From Deltaproteobacteria bacterium (GTDB taxonomy: Bacteria; Desulfobacterota; GWC2-55-46; S146-70; JAUXIU01): a stretch of 9,946 nucleotides of DNA. The number at the start of each line of letters is the position of its first letter. The stretch's first letter is position 1. Below are positions 1 through 7,241 of the stretch, one piece after another. The stretch covers positions 1 to 9,946 of the forward strand of contig JAUXIU010000024.1 of assembly GCA_030620895.1 (NCBI GenBank), read 5' to 3'. The notes under the pieces are model-generated. The model was not told the DNA's origin. It searched no databases and saw only the letters and a list, made by a program, of their open reading frames with translations. A program made the translations under genes and the position numbers.

Positions 1-57
1 CGTCAACAACTCGGTCAGGAAGAAAAGGAAAACGGGGACGGTTTTATTTTTTTGACG
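1..57. repeat. Repeat-like tail with an inverted repeat, downstream of the antiporter
   Basis: The first six bases (CGTCAA, 1-6) are the exact reverse complement of TTGACG at 52-57, so the stretch can fold. The left arm may continue beyond the window. Positions 34-56 (starting GGGGACGG and ending TTTGAC) match the reverse complement of 4498-4520 at 16 of 23 positions without gaps. Strings of this kind resemble tails I associate with IS200/IS605-like or REP-associated transposase elements; that association is from memory and is inference. There is no open gene here. The T-run at 47-53 is not preceded by a compact GC stem, so I do not call it a terminator. Confidence 0.35.
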
Positions 58-77
58 GCAGGGCCGGAGTTCATTCC

Positions 78-1928
78 TTAGGGGGCCGGTCTTGTATCGG
101 CACCTTTGTCGTTTTCGCCTGCTTCGTCTACTGGGTCAACGATACCCAGGATAGTCTGTCCTGGCTGCGGCACCGGTGGGTTATCATGTGTAAAGACAAG
201 GAGGGCTCCTCCCTCGGTTATTAGAAATAGCGGGGCAACCCCCTCGCCGTAGCGCTTCAGATAGGCCTTGTAGTCGAACTCCTCGGTAAGTTTCGTCCTC
301 TTCACAACCGCACCCTGTGAGAACCTTCGAGCGAGGTGGCGGTAGTTTATCTCCGGCCCGAAGAGGTACCTACCGCGGAGGTGCTTGGAGACCGCCTCCT
401 TCTTCAGCTTCTCCTCATCATAAGGTCTTATCTGGTAGAGCTCGGACCTGTCGAAAACCTCCTCGAAGTGGAGGATGACAAGCGAATTTACACTGTCATT
501 GGGGGTAAGGGCAAAGAGGCGGCCAATGCCATCGAGGTCTATATCACGGACGGCCGTCTCTGCGAGGCCGCTCCCATAGTGGGCCTCGATACCCTCCATG
601 CGTGCCGAAAAGATGTTATTGTGGTTCGTATCAATGCATACCACCTTGAATCCAGCATCCTTGACCGCTTTGGCTATCTTTACTGCCCAAGGGTGGGCGC
701 CGAGCATGAGTATACCCTGTGGGTGGGGGCGTGCTACCTTGAGCCTCCTTGCCACGTATGCGCAGCCGAGGCCGTTTATCGCAACAGTGCCTATTATTAC
801 TAGAAATGTAACAGGCAGTATCTGGGATGCCTGGTGGTAGCCAGCATCCATCATCCGGAGGGCGAATACCGACGATATGGCTGCGGCCACTATCCCCCTG
901 GGGGAAACGAAGGATATAAAGACGCGTTCCCGCCAGTTGAACTCAGTAAAAAGCGTAGACACAAGGACCGCCGCCGGACGCACGACCAGCATGAGGAAGA
1001 AGAGGAAGGCAAGGCCTTTGAAGAGGCTCAAATCCGCGAAGTCCCCTGTGTCGAGGCGCGCCGCAAGGAGGATGAAGAGGCCGGCTATGATGAGGACCCT
1101 CAGGTTCTCCTTGAAGAGGATTATTTTCCTCACAGCCACTATATTCTGGTTAGCGAGCACCACCCCCATGACGGTGACAGCCATGAGGCCGGACTCTGGC
1201 TGGAAGACGTTCGAGACAGCAAAGACGCATACGACAACCATCAGGGTTACCGGGTTCTGCAGAAAATCAGGTAACCAAAACCGCCTAAGAAAGACAATTA
1301 TCGCAAGCGCCCCTGCGGCACCGGTGATGCCACCAGCCACTACGGTCTTCAGGATGCCAAGGATGGCCGTCATGGTTATCTCGGTAATCTCGAGTAACCC
1401 GCCGGCAACTATGGCCTCGTAGACGAGAACCGCAAAGACCGCCCCGACGGGATCGATGAGTATCCCCTCCCATCTCAGTAAGGATGCAACCCTGGCGGTC
1501 GGCTGTACATGCCTCAGTAACGGTATTATCACCGTGGGCCCGCTGACGACTAGTATGGCGCCGAGGAGCACTGCGAGCGGGGGTTCGAACCCGAGGATGT
1601 AATGCGCCGCTATTGCGCAGAGGACCCATGTAACAAGCGCCCCAAGGGTAACTATCCTCTGAACAGCAGTGCCGGTCTTTCGAAGCTCTGTGAGTTTAAG
1701 CGAAAGCCCTCCCTCGAAGAGGATTATTGCAACTGAGAGGGAAACGACCGGAAAGAACAGGTCTCCGAGGAGAAGATCGGGGTTGATCAGGCCGGTTATA
1801 GGACCGGCGATGAAGCCGAAGACAAGAAGAAGGAGGATGGAAGGGAATTTTAGGCGCCAGGCTATCCACTGGGCCGAGACACCGAGCACGATTACCCCGG
1901 CGAGTCCGAAGATCAGATTCTCAGTCAA
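78..1928 (-). CDS. CPA1-type cation/proton antiporter with C-terminal TrkA-like domain
   Basis: This 616-residue inner-membrane protein probably exchanges Na+ or K+ for H+. Residues 1 to about 395 form roughly a dozen hydrophobic segments of the sodium/hydrogen exchanger fold. Visible motifs are FEGG (71-74), SGPTVIIPLL (129-138), EGILIDPVGA (154-163) and PRGIVAA (343-349). The SGPT and ID-P forms replace the TDP and ND forms seen in many NhaP proteins, so the transported ion is uncertain. From about residue 405 a Rossmann-like, TrkA-N-type region follows (MLGAHPWA at 408-415, strand end CIDTN at 431-435), which suggests gating by a nucleotide. The start codon is TTG at 1926-1928. A stop codon lies directly upstream in frame, and GAGGTG sits 5 bases before it, so this is the longest possible start. 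It is a single-gene unit, divergent from the capA-like gene. Confidence 0.88.
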   Translation of the reverse strand: MTENLIFGLAGVIVLGVSAQWIAWRLKFPSILLLLVFGFIAGPITGLINPDLLLGDLFFPVVSLSVAIILFEGGLSLKLTELRKTGTAVQRIVTLGALVTWVLCAIAAHYILGFEPPLAVLLGAILVVSGPTVIIPLLRHVQPTARVASLLRWEGILIDPVGAVFAVLVYEAIVAGGLLEITEITMTAILGILKTVVAGGITGAAGALAIIVFLRRFWLPDFLQNPVTLMVVVCVFAVSNVFQPESGLMAVTVMGVVLANQNIVAVRKIILFKENLRVLIIAGLFILLAARLDTGDFADLSLFKGLAFLFFLMLVVRPAAVLVSTLFTEFNWRERVFISFVSPRGIVAAAISSVFALRMMDAGYHQASQILPVTFLVIIGTVAINGLGCAYVARRLKVARPHPQGILMLGAHPWAVKIAKAVKDAGFKVVCIDTNHNNIFSARMEGIEAHYGSGLAETAVRDIDLDGIGRLFALTPNDSVNSLVILHFEEVFDRSELYQIRPYDEEKLKKEAVSKHLRGRYLFGPEINYRHLARRFSQGAVVKRTKLTEEFDYKAYLKRYGEGVAPLFLITEGGALLVFTHDNPPVPQPGQTILGIVDPVDEAGENDKGADTRPAP

Positions 1929-2084
1929 TCAAGCACCTCAAATTTCGCGCCACTCTAGAACTATTTTCCAGATGTCATATCCAGCATGATAATTACTACT
2001 ACAAAATCACCATGCGTTTCAAGGATTATTATGTTGACACCCGGCGACAAAAGACATTAAAGTTCCAAATAAATGCAAAGAAGT

Positions 2085-2096
2085 GGGGGACAAACC
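2085..2096. repeat. Short G-rich repeat-like string in the antiporter/capA gap
   Basis: GGGGGACAAACC shares the GGGGAC core with the string at 34-39. It lies in the 289-base divergent gap (1929-2217), which holds no convincing gene. It may be a worn mobile-element tail, but it is short and the similarity to the other two sites is weak. Confidence 0.15.
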
Positions 2097-2116
2097 GTAA
2101 GGATCGATGCACGCTG

Positions 2117-2145
2117 TTGAAACGCCCATTAGATAGGGCTTTATT
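2117..2145 (+). promoter_or_regulatory. Candidate sigma-70 promoter for the capA-like gene
   Basis: TTGAAA (2117-2122) is followed after 17 bases by TTTATT (2140-2145), giving 5/6 and 4/6 matches to consensus. Transcription would start near 2152, about 65 bases before the ATG at 2218. Competing TTGACA boxes occur at 2034-2039 and 2147-2152, but neither has a good -10 box at the right distance. No clear promoter for the divergent antiporter was seen in the same gap. Confidence 0.25.
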
Positions 2146-2217
2146 CTTGACATTATTCAGGCTTTTATATGGTCGCTTTGCACTCCTTTCAGGTCAAAGG
2201 CTTTTCAGATACTTAAG

Positions 2218-3420
2218 ATGCACATAAGCAGAATTGCTTTAATTGATGTACGTCCATCTTACGCAAGGGCACGGTGGGCTCTATGGAGGAACTGGCATTT
2301 TGTGTTGTCGTGCAGTATTTTTATATTTTGTGCCGTGCTTCAGATTCAAGAGGCGGTAGCAGGCGAACCACCCGTGGCGTCAAAGGCAAAAAATGTGACA
2401 ACGGCCGGAAACGATTCTCCCATTACCCTCGTTTTTGGTGGAGATGTGATGCTGGGGCGTCTGGTAAATGATGTCATTCTTGAACGTGGTCCATATTATA
2501 TCTGGGGAAATATACTGCCACTCTTGTTATCTGCAGACGTCACGCTTGTCAATCTGGAATGCGTCATAGCAAAAGGGGGAACCCCTTTCGTACCTCCCAG
2601 GGTCTTTTATTTCCGTGCAAATCCCCGTGCAGTGGAGGCGCTTTCCGTAGCTGGGATAGATTTAGTCTCCCTCGCCAATAACCATGCAATGGACTTCCAG
2701 ACCCCTGCGTTGTTGGAAACGATTGAGCATCTTGATAGGGCGGGGATTGCCCACGCAGGGGCGGGGCGTAATCTGGAGGCCGCATCGAAACCGTCAAACC
2801 TTGAGGTTCAAGGTATGAGGATCGGAGTTATAGCCTTTGCAGACCACTTCCGTGAGTATGGGGCAGGGGAGGATTCCGCAGGGACTAATATTATTGAGGT
2901 CGACCTGTTGAACCGGAATTTCGACCCCGTTCGGACAACCATTCAAAAGGCGCGGGACGAAGGTGCAGATCTAGTGATCTTTTCCATTCACTGGGGCCCC
3001 AACATGCGGCAGGTACCAACCATGGATTTCGTAAAGTTTGCCCATGCCGTGGTGGATGCTGGTGTTGATATCTTCTACGGGCATAGTGCTCATATCTTCC
3101 AGGGGATCGAGGTCTATAAAGGCAAGTTGGTGCTCTTTGATACCGGCGATCTTATCGATGATTACTACGTCGATCCAGTTCTACGAAATGATCAACAACT
3201 TCTGTTCATCATAAAGGCGAGCCGAGCCGGCATCCAGCGCGTCGAAATGGTTCCTCTGCTAATCGACAAAATGCAGGTAAACCTTGCCCAGGGCAAGAAC
3301 TTTAATGTCATCCAAAAACGAATCACTCGTCTATCCCAAATGTATGGGACAGAGATCTACACCAAAGGTGATCACCTGGTGATTGACATTAGCCAAACCA
3401 ATACCAAGGATAATAGATAG
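2218..3420 (+). CDS. Exported CapA-family metallophosphatase-like protein
   Basis: This 400-residue protein belongs to the CapA (PGA_cap) family, a branch of the calcineurin-like metallophosphoesterase fold linked to poly-gamma-glutamate capsules in Bacillus. Many homologues in other bacteria have no known substrate. Family motifs appear in order: GGDVMLGR (74-81), NLE (112-114), LANNHAMDF (152-160), HWG (258-260), GHSAHIFQG (288-296) and DTGD (308-311). A basic stretch (R17-R24) leads into a hydrophobic segment (about 28-42) ending AVA-GE (47-50), a plausible signal-peptidase I site, so it should act outside the inner membrane. ATG 2218 is the first usable start after an in-frame stop, but no good ribosome site precedes it. 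GTG 2302 has GGAGG 12 bases upstream but would lose the basic n-region. No capB or capC is nearby, so a capsule role is only a guess. The S8 peptidase gene follows after 52 bases. Confidence 0.85.
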   Translation: MHISRIALIDVRPSYARARWALWRNWHFVLSCSIFIFCAVLQIQEAVAGEPPVASKAKNVTTAGNDSPITLVFGGDVMLGRLVNDVILERGPYYIWGNILPLLLSADVTLVNLECVIAKGGTPFVPPRVFYFRANPRAVEALSVAGIDLVSLANNHAMDFQTPALLETIEHLDRAGIAHAGAGRNLEAASKPSNLEVQGMRIGVIAFADHFREYGAGEDSAGTNIIEVDLLNRNFDPVRTTIQKARDEGADLVIFSIHWGPNMRQVPTMDFVKFAHAVVDAGVDIFYGHSAHIFQGIEVYKGKLVLFDTGDLIDDYYVDPVLRNDQQLLFIIKASRAGIQRVEMVPLLIDKMQVNLAQGKNFNVIQKRITRLSQMYGTEIYTKGDHLVIDISQTNTKDNR

Positions 3421-3436
3421 AACATATCACATCTTC

Positions 3437-3461
3437 TTTAATGGGATGTGTCCCTATTAAA
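3437..3461 (+). promoter_or_regulatory. Hairpin directly before the peptidase ribosome-binding site
   Basis: Ten base pairs can form: GGGA (3443-3446) pairs with TCCC (3451-3454) across a TGTG loop, extended by six A-T pairs after one bulged base (3455). It ends where the Shine-Dalgarno AAGGAGGT (3462-3469) begins. A purine-rich stretch follows instead of a U-run, so it is not a standard terminator. It could influence translation of the peptidase. Confidence 0.3.
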
Positions 3462-3472
3462 AAGGAGGTAGG

Positions 3473-4435
3473 ATGTCGGAAATTAAAAATGCATCTATCG
3501 AGGCACAGTGTGGGATCCCAAGGATTACAGTTCATCGAGAGGTCGCAAGCCTGGCTGAGCTGAAGACCTTGGCGGAGACAGAAAAGGAACGCATTAACTG
3601 GGCACAGTCGCTACTCGGCATACCCGGTGTATGGACAGAGACAATGGGCGATGGCGTGAAGGTTGCAGTGCTTGACACGGGCATTGATATCAACCACCGG
3701 GACTTGGAAAACGCAATCATCGATACAGAGGATTTTACCGGAGATAGCGTGGAGGATTTCAACGGCCATGGAACACATTGTGCTGGGATTATCGGTGCCC
3801 GTCTTAATGATGTGGGTTTTGTCGGGGTCGCACCGAAGTCACAGCTTCTGGCCGGAAAGGTCCTCGGGAATGATGGCCGTGGGGATTTATCCCGAATCGC
3901 TGAGGGGATAGACTGGGCCGTACAAAAAGGCGCCCATATCATCTCCATGTCCCTTGGTGGAACTGTTTCATCTAACATACTCTTCAAAGCTATTCACATG
4001 GCCTTGACCAACGGCGTGTTTGTTATATGTGCGGCCGGTAACGAAGGCTCTCTGTTTCAAAACAGTATTGGCTATCCAGGGCGTTATGGCAGCGTAATCA
4101 CCGTAGCCTCACATGATAGGAACGGAAATCGATCAGGCTTCTCTTCGCGTGGTGGAGAGATCGATATCATGGCACCAGGGTCCAATATATGGTCAACATA
4201 CAAAAACGGCGGATATGCGGAATTGAGCGGAACCTCCATGGCAACTCCATTCATTGCTGGGCTGGCGGCCTTGATTGTTTCCAAACACAACAAAGAGCCC
4301 AACAACAAAACACAATTAGAAAACAACGAGGATTTAAGAAACCATCTCCTGCGGATGGCTGCTCATCCTGGTTATCATGACAATGAAACGGGCTATGGGC
4401 CTCTGCACCCATTTCAGTATTTTGGTACCCAATAA
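3473..4435 (+). CDS. S8 subtilisin-family serine peptidase, intracellular-subtilisin-like
   Basis: The full catalytic set is present in 320 residues: Asp68 in VLDTGID, His99 in NGHGTHCAG, oxyanion Asn190 in AAGNEG and Ser255 in SGTSMATP. ISMSLGG (157-163), the substrate-binding segment, is also intact, so the enzyme should be active. There is no signal peptide and only about 50 residues precede the catalytic core. This matches the layout and length of Bacillus intracellular subtilisins (IspA type) rather than secreted pre-pro-subtilisins. GIPRITV (14-20) sits where those enzymes carry a short inhibitory pro-segment; that parallel is inference. Cys103, four residues after the catalytic His, occurs in some proteinase K-like and thiol-sensitive members. 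The start is well supported by AAGGAGGT 3 bases upstream. It probably shares a transcript with the capA-like gene 52 bases before it. The substrate is unknown. Confidence 0.9.
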   Translation: MSEIKNASIEAQCGIPRITVHREVASLAELKTLAETEKERINWAQSLLGIPGVWTETMGDGVKVAVLDTGIDINHRDLENAIIDTEDFTGDSVEDFNGHGTHCAGIIGARLNDVGFVGVAPKSQLLAGKVLGNDGRGDLSRIAEGIDWAVQKGAHIISMSLGGTVSSNILFKAIHMALTNGVFVICAAGNEGSLFQNSIGYPGRYGSVITVASHDRNGNRSGFSSRGGEIDIMAPGSNIWSTYKNGGYAELSGTSMATPFIAGLAALIVSKHNKEPNNKTQLENNEDLRNHLLRMAAHPGYHDNETGYGPLHPFQYFGTQ

Positions 4436-4468
4436 TCAGAACCGAGCCATAAAAGACAAGGGGATTAC

Positions 4469-4520
4469 GTTGATAAAAATATCTCAAGATTTGTTTTGTC
4501 AACAATAAAGATCTGACCCC
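4469..4520. repeat. Hairpin plus repeat-like tail between the peptidase gene and fbp
   Basis: GTTGATAAAA (4469-4478) pairs with TTTTGTCAAC (4494-4503) over ten positions, one of them T-G. Inside the loop, ATCT (4481-4484) and AGAT (4487-4490) form a second small palindrome. The tail AAGATCTGACCCC (4508-4520) follows. Read on the minus strand, 4520-4498 matches 34-56 at 16 of 23 positions. A subterminal hairpin next to a short conserved tail would suit the end of an IS200/IS605-like or REP-type element. No transposase is present and no T-run follows the stem. Confidence 0.35.
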
Positions 4521-4521
4521 A

Positions 4522-4550
4522 TTGATTTTCGGGTGCTTATCTGTTATAAA
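4522..4550 (+). promoter_or_regulatory. Sigma-70-type promoter of fbp
   Basis: TTGATT (4522-4527) and TATAAA (4545-4550) are separated by 17 bases and match the consensus at 4/6 and 5/6 positions. Transcription would start near 4557, leaving a leader of about 18 bases that contains the ribosome site GGAGG (4564-4568). This uncouples fbp from the peptidase gene upstream. Confidence 0.55.
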
Positions 4551-4574
4551 TGACCTTATTAGAGGAGGAGAACC

Positions 4575-5561
4575 ATGCCGTTAGGAACGACCCTGACAAA
4601 ATTTGTTCTCGAAGAACAGAGAAAGTTCCCTAAGGCGTCGGGTAACTTCACCGATCTCCTGGCAGACCTGGCGAGAGCAGCCAAGCTCATGTCCCGTGAG
4701 GTGAATAAGGCGGGCCTCATCAATATCATCGGTACAACGGGGTATATAAACATTCAGGAGGAGGAGGTCCAAAAACTCGACGAGTATGCCAACATGGTCA
4801 TACTAAACGCCATGGAACACGGGGGACATCTGACAGCGATGGCCTCCGAGGAGATGGAGGATATCTATGAGGTTCCCGATAAGTATCCGAGGGGTAATTA
4901 TCTCATGGCCTTCGACCCCCTCGACGGCTCATCGAATATAGATGTCAATATAAGTATTGGGACCATTTTTTCAATACTCCGCAAGAGAGATGGAGGTAAA
5001 GAAACAACAGCAAACGACTTCTTCCAGCCTGGTTCAGAGCAGGTCTGTGCGGGTTACTTCCTCTATGGTTCGAGCACAATGCTCGTCTATACATCGGGAA
5101 ATGGCGTGCACGGTTTTACCCTCGATCAGAGTATCGGAACCTTTCTCCTCTCCAATGAGAATATAAGGATACCATCCAGGGGGAGCATATACAGCATAAA
5201 CGAAGGTAATGCACGTTACTGGTATCCAGGAACGAGCCGTTATATCGACAAGTTAAAGAATGGCAAAAATGTCACTTCACGTTATATAGTTTCACTTGTG
5301 GCAGATTTCCACAGGAACCTGATGAAAGGCGGGATTTTCCTCTACCCCAAAGATAAGAAGGCAAAGAAGGGAAAGCTACGCCTCTTATATGAGGCAAACC
5401 CACTTTCGTTCATAGTAGAACAGGCCGGGGGTGCAGCAACAACAGGCGAAGAGAGGGTCCTGGATATAATACCAGAAGAGCTTCACCAGCGGGTATCCCT
5501 TATTATCGGAAGCAATGAGGATGTAATCGAGGCAGAAAGATATTGGAAAGAAGAAAAATAA
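4575..5561 (+). CDS. fbp: Class I fructose-1,6-bisphosphatase
   Basis: It hydrolyses fructose 1,6-bisphosphate to fructose 6-phosphate and phosphate in the cytoplasm, the committed step of gluconeogenesis, and also serves the Calvin cycle where that is present. The length of 328 residues is normal for class I. Metal- and phosphate-binding motifs are intact: SEEME (91-95), FDPLDGSSNID (113-123) and LYEANP (271-276, with the metal-ligand Glu273). GGAATTGEERVLDI (285-298) near the C-terminus is also characteristic. The N-terminal TLTKFVLEEQ segment is typical of the family, which supports ATG 4575; GGAGG lies 6 bases upstream. The gene has its own promoter, and a small gene follows 26 bases after its stop, probably on the same transcript. 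Confidence 0.96.
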   Translation: MPLGTTLTKFVLEEQRKFPKASGNFTDLLADLARAAKLMSREVNKAGLINIIGTTGYINIQEEEVQKLDEYANMVILNAMEHGGHLTAMASEEMEDIYEVPDKYPRGNYLMAFDPLDGSSNIDVNISIGTIFSILRKRDGGKETTANDFFQPGSEQVCAGYFLYGSSTMLVYTSGNGVHGFTLDQSIGTFLLSNENIRIPSRGSIYSINEGNARYWYPGTSRYIDKLKNGKNVTSRYIVSLVADFHRNLMKGGIFLYPKDKKAKKGKLRLLYEANPLSFIVEQAGGAATTGEERVLDIIPEELHQRVSLIIGSNEDVIEAERYWKEEK

Positions 5562-5587
5562 AATAAGATGCAGATGAGGTTATATAT

Positions 5588-5836
5588 ATGCCAAGTGATT
5601 TTGCAAAAGAGGTAAAGGAACGCGTAGAGGCTGTACTCCCGAAGGTCGATTCATCGGCAACGTTCAAGGGATGTAGCGACCATACCTTTATGAAGGATAC
5701 GGTAGTGGTTGCGCTTTCAAAAAACGGGAGAGATATCACCATGCCCGTTGACAGGGAGACATGGGAGATGACCGGGTGTAAGACGAACGATTCTGCAGTT
5801 GAAAATTTCCTTAAAGAGATCCTCGGCGGGGTTTAA
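5588..5836 (+). CDS. Small unrecognised protein downstream of fbp (82 aa)
   Basis: I do not recognise this family. The product is a soluble protein of 82 residues with no signal peptide or membrane segment. The N-terminus (FAKEVKERVEAVL, 5-17) and C-terminus (SAVENFLKEILGG, 69-81) look like amphipathic helices. The middle, with alternating hydrophobic residues (TVVVALSKNGRDITMPV, 38-54), looks like a beta-hairpin. Two cysteines, Cys28 in KGCSDH and Cys63, could form a disulfide or bind metal, but neither sits in a known motif. GAGG (5575-5578) lies 9 bases before the ATG. The 26-base gap to fbp suggests co-transcription. The organised sequence and the ribosome site argue for a real gene. A role connected with fbp is only a guess from position. 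Confidence 0.7.
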   Translation: MPSDFAKEVKERVEAVLPKVDSSATFKGCSDHTFMKDTVVVALSKNGRDITMPVDRETWEMTGCKTNDSAVENFLKEILGGV

Positions 5837-5849
5837 CAGGACAGTAATG

Positions 5850-7241
5850 CTATTTCCCTACACAGAATTGATTGAAGATCCTTCCTAGAATATCTTCTGT
5901 TGTAACCTCGCCCGTAATCTCTCCCAGCCTTTCTACCGCCTCTCTCAGTTCCAACGCCAGGAATTCACCTGAAAGCCCCTTTGCGGTTGTATTAAGCGCT
6001 CTTCCTATCGATTCGTATGCACCGTCCAGTGCCGCCTTGTGCCTCACATTTGTAACCGTTATCTCTCTCCCCACCTCTGACAGATACGAATGGCCCGTAG
6101 CTTCTTCGAATATGGCCTCCTCTAACCTATCGATACCTGTCTCTTTTATAGCTGACATCCAAATAACCCTCCACTGTTTAAAGAAATCACAGGCCTCCTT
6201 AATCTCGTCCTCCTTTACAAGATCGGCCTTATTGACAACAACAATCACCTTCTTATCGCGGATGCCACTCAAAAAACCCATGTCATCGTCTGAGTAGCTG
6301 GTGGCATCTACCGTATACAGAACAAGTTGGGCACTTTCAAGCCTCTCCCTGGCAAGGCGCAAACCGATCGCCTCCACGGTATCAACCGTATCCCTTAAAC
6401 CAGCAGTATCCATCAGACTAATAGGTAATCCCTTTAAATTCAGGACCTCTTCTATAACATCCCTTGTCGTTCCTGGAATCGGCGTTACTATCGCTCTCTC
6501 CTCCTTCAGAAGGATATTAAGCAGTGTTGACTTTCCAACATTCGGCCGCCCAAGGATAATCACCCTTATGCCGTCTCTGATTACCTTCCCCTCTTCATAA
6601 GTCGAAAGAACCTCGAAAATATCCCCTTTTATATCCCTTAACGTGGCTTCAATCTCGGATGTCGTGACGATTCCGACGCCTTCCTCATCCGGAAAATCTA
6701 GCTCAGCCTCTATCATACTCAAGAGATCAACAAGTCTCACCTTTATTGAATTAAGCTTCGTTGAAAAGCGCCCCTGCAGTTGGTCATGGGCTGCTGCGAG
6801 CGCCAGGTCGGTCTTCGCCCTTATCATGTCTATAATCGCCTCGGCCTGGACAAGGTCTACCTTCCCATTCAAGAACGCCCTCTTTGTAAATTCACCTGCC
6901 TCTGCAAGACGTGCACCCTGCCTCAGAACCGCTTCAAGGACCTTTTTAATTACGAGCTGTCCACCATGGCAATGAAATTCAACTATATCCTCCCCTGTAA
7001 AGGAACGAGGGCCCCTCATTACAACCATGAGGCATTCATCTATAGGCACATCTCCCGTGGAATCGAATACCGTCCCGTAATAGAGGTGTTGAGACTCAAA
7101 ATGGGTATGCCCGCCCCTGGCCCTGAATATCCTATTGACTATGGACTCTGCATCAGAACCACTTATACGCACGATACCTATCCCCCCTTCTCCTGGAGGT
7201 GTTGATATGGCTGCTATTGTATCCGATATATTCAACTTCAA
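5850..7241 (-). CDS. mnmE: tRNA modification GTPase MnmE (TrmE)
   Basis: MnmE acts with MnmG to make the 5-aminomethyl or 5-carboxymethylaminomethyl group on the wobble uridine of certain tRNAs. The 463 residues carry the whole family layout. An N-terminal folate-binding domain (about 1-120) includes STPPGEGGIGIVRISG (13-28). A helical domain with an inserted G domain follows: G1 GRPNVGKS (231-238), G2 TTRD (258-261), G3 DTAG (278-281) and G4 NKAD (337-340). The C-terminal FCVGK (459-463) with Cys460 is the diagnostic end. The start is TTG 7241, with a second TTG at 7235; no ATG lies near and no clear ribosome site precedes either, but homologues begin about here. It lies 53 bases after yidC. 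Partner genes mnmG and rsmG, often adjacent, are not next to it here. Confidence 0.97.
   Translation of the reverse strand: MKLNISDTIAAISTPPGEGGIGIVRISGSDAESIVNRIFRARGGHTHFESQHLYYGTVFDSTGDVPIDECLMVVMRGPRSFTGEDIVEFHCHGGQLVIKKVLEAVLRQGARLAEAGEFTKRAFLNGKVDLVQAEAIIDMIRAKTDLALAAAHDQLQGRFSTKLNSIKVRLVDLLSMIEAELDFPDEEGVGIVTTSEIEATLRDIKGDIFEVLSTYEEGKVIRDGIRVIILGRPNVGKSTLLNILLKEERAIVTPIPGTTRDVIEEVLNLKGLPISLMDTAGLRDTVDTVEAIGLRLARERLESAQLVLYTVDATSYSDDDMGFLSGIRDKKVIVVVNKADLVKEDEIKEACDFFKQWRVIWMSAIKETGIDRLEEAIFEEATGHSYLSEVGREITVTNVRHKAALDGAYESIGRALNTTAKGLSGEFLALELREAVERLGEITGEVTTEDILGRIFNQFCVGK

Noticed and set aside
47..53. T-run as a possible intrinsic terminator
   Set aside because: No compact GC-rich stem precedes it on the plus strand, and it is on the wrong strand for the antiporter transcript.
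834..1274. 146-residue plus-strand frame inside the antiporter gene
   Set aside because: It is charge-rich low-complexity sequence opposite a clear membrane-protein gene, so it is a frame shadow.
1581..1592. GGGTTCGAACCC, which looks like a tRNA T-arm
   Set aside because: It lies inside the antiporter coding sequence, is a simple palindrome, and has no acceptor, D or anticodon arms at the right distances.
2185..2200. Five-pair hairpin (CCTTT/AAAGG) before the capA-like gene
   Set aside because: The stem is too short and mostly A-T, and it ends 17 bases before the start codon, too far to control a ribosome site.
2012..2227. 71-residue open frame in the antiporter/capA gap
   Set aside because: It has no ribosome site, no recognisable motif and an unordered basic/hydrophobic composition, and it overlaps the capA-like start by 10 bases.
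6780..7205. 141-residue plus-strand frame opposite mnmE
   Set aside because: The mnmE frame carries every family motif; this one is only its antisense shadow.
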